Both the position numbers and the translations under genes were made by a program. Source: Candidatus Uhrbacteria bacterium (GTDB taxonomy: Bacteria > Patescibacteriota > Patescibacteriia > UBA9934 > UBA10169). Taken from it: a stretch of 7,693 bases of DNA. The stretch is taken from the NCBI GenBank assembly GCA_003505155.1, contig DNYJ01000015.1, positions 16,352 to 24,044 on the forward strand, given 5' to 3'. Shown here piece by piece: positions 6,077-7,693 of this stretch. The notes under the pieces were generated by a model. That model was not told the DNA's origin and did not search any database. It worked only from the letters and a program-made list of their open reading frames with translations. How positions within the stretch are numbered: position 1 is the stretch's first letter; every line of letters begins with the position of its first letter.

Positions 6077-6457
6077 TCAGCGAATATTTACGATACGTTT
6101 GATACGAACTCCTTCTCTTGTGAAATTGGCGAGGAGACCCAGTTTCAGATCGTGTGCCTTTAGATATTCGAGTATTTGTTCCATATTTTTTCTGGAATAG
6201 TACTCGCCTATTTTCAACTCGACGACGATAGAATTATTAACCAGAAAGTCCAGAATGGATGTTCCAACGTTCATCTCGTGGAAGAGGATAGGTAGACGAA
6301 CCTCTCGTTCAAAGATGAGCCCCTGTTCCGAGAAAACAACAGCCAGAGCATCCTGATAGGTTTTTTCTTTGAGCCCGGCTCCGAGGGCGTTGTAAACTTC
6401 AAAGAGGCAACCATTAATTTTGTAACTCAAGTCCTTGTAAACAAACGGTTCTTCCAT
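6077..6457 (-). CDS. GxxExxY family protein (predicted PD-(D/E)XK-fold)
   Basis: The product is 126 aa, the usual family size. The name-giving motif is GLKEKTY at residues 28-34. A nuclease-like core follows: Asp70 in SILDFLV, then VVELK (78-82) with Glu80 and Lys82, and a helix NMEQILEYLKA with Gln94 and Tyr98. These match the D...ExK...QxxxY pattern of the PD-(D/E)XK superfamily (PDDEXK_3, from memory). The biochemical activity of the family is not established. Codons are AT-richer than in adjacent genes. The gene is enclosed by the 36-bp inverted repeats and has its own extended -10 box 23 nt upstream of the ATG, just inside the right repeat. No Shine-Dalgarno sequence is evident. It could be the mobility enzyme of the element or a passenger or RNA-processing factor; the sequence does not decide. 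Confidence 0.88.
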   Translation of the reverse strand: MEEPFVYKDLSYKINGCLFEVYNALGAGLKEKTYQDALAVVFSEQGLIFEREVRLPILFHEMNVGTSILDFLVNNSIVVELKIGEYYSRKNMEQILEYLKAHDLKLGLLANFTREGVRIKRIVNIR

Positions 6458-6480
6458 AAGTCAGATTTCTTATTGAGAAC

Positions 6481-6489
6481 AGTATAGCA
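6481..6489 (-). promoter_or_regulatory. Extended -10 promoter for the GxxExxY gene
   Basis: The minus strand reads TGCTATACT, a TGN extended -10. It lies 11 bp inside the right inverted repeat, so any -35 contacts would fall at the inner end of the repeat. The predicted leader is about 16 nt. The element would thus carry its own promoter firing toward rpiB. Confidence 0.55.
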
Positions 6490-6499
6490 TTTTTGATTG

Positions 6500-6535
6500 A
6501 TCTGTATATTTGTACCGATCTGTAATTCTGTAGGT
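6500..6535 (-). repeat. Right copy of the perfect 36-bp inverted repeat
   Basis: This is the exact reverse complement of 6034-6069. It ends 25 bp before the ileS start codon. All 36 bases match; the inward flank (TC on the minus strand after ATACAGA) and the outward flank then diverge from the left copy. Confidence 0.97.
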
Positions 6536-6540
6536 TCCTG

Positions 6541-6549
6541 TGTTAGGAT
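6541..6549 (+). promoter_or_regulatory. Possible extended -10 for ileS
   Basis: TGTTAGGAT is a TGN extended -10 with a weak hexamer (TAGGAT). It lies 11 nt before the ileS ATG, implying a leader of only a few bases. The upstream half of the promoter would fall in the inverted repeat. There is no space for a T-box leader. Confidence 0.35.
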
Positions 6550-6560
6550 AAGCACATTCT

Positions 6561-7693
6561 ATGGAACAAAAGCGACCATTTCCTGAGGTAGAGAAAGAAA
6601 TCCTCGAGCTTTGGGAAGAAAGACAGATTTTCAAAAAGAGCCTCGAAAAGGATTCACCAAAGGGCGAGTTTGTCTTTTATGACGGACCGCCGTTTGCGAC
6701 GGGTCTGCCGCACTACGGCCATCTCCTCGCCTCGACGATTAAGGATGTGATTCCGCGTTATAAGACGATGCAAGGGTATCATGTTCGCCGTGTATGGGGG
6801 TGGGACTGCCATGGGCTCCCGATTGAAAACATTGTGGAAGGCCAGCTTGAGATTTCCGGCAAAAAACAGATCGAGGAGAAGGGCGTGGGCGTGTTTAACG
6901 CCACGTGCCGGTCGTGCGTGTTGAAGTATGCCGAGGAATGGGGGAAGACGGTGAAGCGCATCGGGCGATGGGTGGACTTTGAACATTCCTACAAGACGAT
7001 GGACTCGGCGTACATGGAGTCTGTTTGGTGGGCGGTTAAGCAAGTCTGGGAGAAAGGGCTTCTCTATGAAGGCCGCAAGGTGCTTTTGTACTGCTCGCGC
7101 TGTGAGACGCCGATCTCGAACTTCGAGGTGGCGATGGATAACAGTTACAAAGACGTTACGGAGGAATCGGTATATGTGAAATTCAAAGTCGTTGATCCGG
7201 CTTCGCATGGTCTTCCGGAGAAGACGTTTTTCATCGCATGGACCACGACGCCGTGGACGCTTCCTGGAAACGTGGCGTTGGCGGTTGGATCAAACATCGA
7301 GTATGCGATCGTGAAGCATGGAGAAGAACATCTCGTGGTAGCCAAGGATCGTCGTATGGTCGTCGAAGGGGAAGAGATGCGTGCGGTCAAAGGCTCGGAT
7401 CTTACCGGCATTCGTTACGAACCTCTCTATGATATTCCGTCGGTGCGCGAAAGCGGCAAAGACGCCTCCTATGTAACGACGGCCGATTTTGTAACGACGG
7501 AAGAGGGAACAGGCATCGTGCATACGGCTGTGGTCTACGGGGAAGACGACTATGCGCTCGGGCTCGAGCGTGATCTTCCCGTCGTGCCGCTTCTTGACGC
7601 GCAAGGACAATTCAACGACTCTGCTCCGGAGTTTCTTCGCGGAGCATATTTCAAAGATGCCGACCGTCTTGTGAAAAAAGATTTGGAGGGTCG
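6561..7693 (+). CDS. ileS: Isoleucyl-tRNA synthetase, eukaryote-type (IleRS2-like), N-terminal part, 3'-truncated by window
   Basis: The frame is open from the ATG to the window end, 377 codons of a protein that usually exceeds 1000. It charges tRNA-Ile with isoleucine in the cytoplasm. Near the N-terminus are FPEVEKEILELW and the class I active site GPPFATGLPHYGH, with HYGH (the HIGH motif) at residues 51-54. Next are GYHVRRVWGWDCHGLP and the start of the CP1 editing domain with its Thr-rich WTTTPWTLPGN loop and GTGIVHTAVVYGEDD. The ATGLPHYGH wording, rather than ANGDIHIGH, points to the eukaryote-like IleRS2 class, which as a class tends to tolerate mupirocin. Both His residues of HYGH are present. 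The start fits the family well. The gene is divergent from the rpiB block, separated by the GxxExxY element. Confidence 0.95.
   Translation, partial: MEQKRPFPEVEKEILELWEERQIFKKSLEKDSPKGEFVFYDGPPFATGLPHYGHLLASTIKDVIPRYKTMQGYHVRRVWGWDCHGLPIENIVEGQLEISGKKQIEEKGVGVFNATCRSCVLKYAEEWGKTVKRIGRWVDFEHSYKTMDSAYMESVWWAVKQVWEKGLLYEGRKVLLYCSRCETPISNFEVAMDNSYKDVTEESVYVKFKVVDPASHGLPEKTFFIAWTTTPWTLPGNVALAVGSNIEYAIVKHGEEHLVVAKDRRMVVEGEEMRAVKGSDLTGIRYEPLYDIPSVRESGKDASYVTTADFVTTEEGTGIVHTAVVYGEDDYALGLERDLPVVPLLDAQGQFNDSAPEFLRGAYFKDADRLVKKDLEG

Larger units (their letters stand above)
6034..6535 (-). mobile_element. Candidate 502-bp element: GxxExxY gene between perfect 36-bp terminal inverted repeats
   Basis: A single small nuclease-fold gene sits between 36-bp repeats identical in inverted orientation. 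The interior is visibly AT-richer than its neighbours (20 of 60 bases are G or C at 6181-6240, 26 of 60 at 6361-6420). Both points fit a recently acquired or actively maintained unit. No flanking target duplication is seen outside the 36-bp match. If the true repeat is the inner 31 bp, both ends are flanked by TA. No known transposase is encoded. Mobility is inferred; the repeats and their perfect match are seen directly. Confidence 0.6.

Noticed and set aside
6034..6535. CRISPR array or 23S rRNA intervening sequence
   Set aside because: There are only two repeat copies, in inverted orientation around a gene, and no rRNA sequence flanks them.
6458..6560. T-box riboswitch upstream of ileS
   Set aside because: Only 25 bp separate the inverted repeat from the start codon and no T-box bulge sequence or long stem is present.
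6654..7208. A 184-codon open frame antisense to ileS
   Set aside because: The plus-strand IleRS motifs (HYGH, WGWDCHGLP) are unambiguous; the antisense product is rich in Arg and His and shows no domain.

Overview
The window looks like part of a chromosome from a Patescibacteria/CPR-type bacterium. This is inferred from gene content, not from a marker-gene phylogeny. The pointers are: transketolase encoded as separate N- and C-terminal subunits; a compact rpiB-rpe-transketolase cluster; a secreted protein with a tandem WYG/YV-rich surface domain that I associate with CPR genomes; a eukaryote-type isoleucyl-tRNA synthetase; a GxxExxY protein; and starts with little or no Shine-Dalgarno sequence. 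TGA is a stop codon here (ABC protein, rpiB and GxxExxY all end in TGA), so this is not a TGA-to-glycine lineage.

Layout. Positions 3-1163 (+) hold the C-terminal part of an ABC exporter-like protein that enters from outside the window. It converges, 17 nt apart, on a long minus-strand block. In transcription order that block is: GxxExxY protein (6457-6077), ribose-5-phosphate isomerase B (6031-5573), ribulose-phosphate 3-epimerase (5576-4911, ATGA overlap with rpiB), a secreted degenerate cupredoxin protein (4880-4080), a hairpin terminator (4070-4044), transketolase N-subunit (4028-3156), a DUF4349 membrane protein (3153-2248), and transketolase C-subunit (2194-1181). At 6561 a divergent plus-strand ileS begins and runs off the end.

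Function. RpiB, Rpe and the two transketolase subunits supply most of the non-oxidative pentose phosphate pathway. No transaldolase is present in the window. Two cell-envelope genes are interleaved with these enzymes, and one of them separates the two transketolase halves.

The most unusual structure is between rpiB and ileS. The AT-rich GxxExxY gene, a predicted PD-(D/E)XK-fold protein, is bracketed by a perfect 36-bp inverted repeat (6034-6069 and 6500-6535). The 502-bp unit looks like a minimal mobile element or a mobile intergenic cassette. Its outer ends lie 2 bp from the rpiB start codon and 25 bp from the ileS start codon. Further points of interest are an in-frame palindromic insertion in the transketolase C-subunit, loss of the copper Cys and Met ligands in the cupredoxin domain, substitutions at expected active-site positions in Rpe and RpiB, and several extended -10 promoters very close to start codons.
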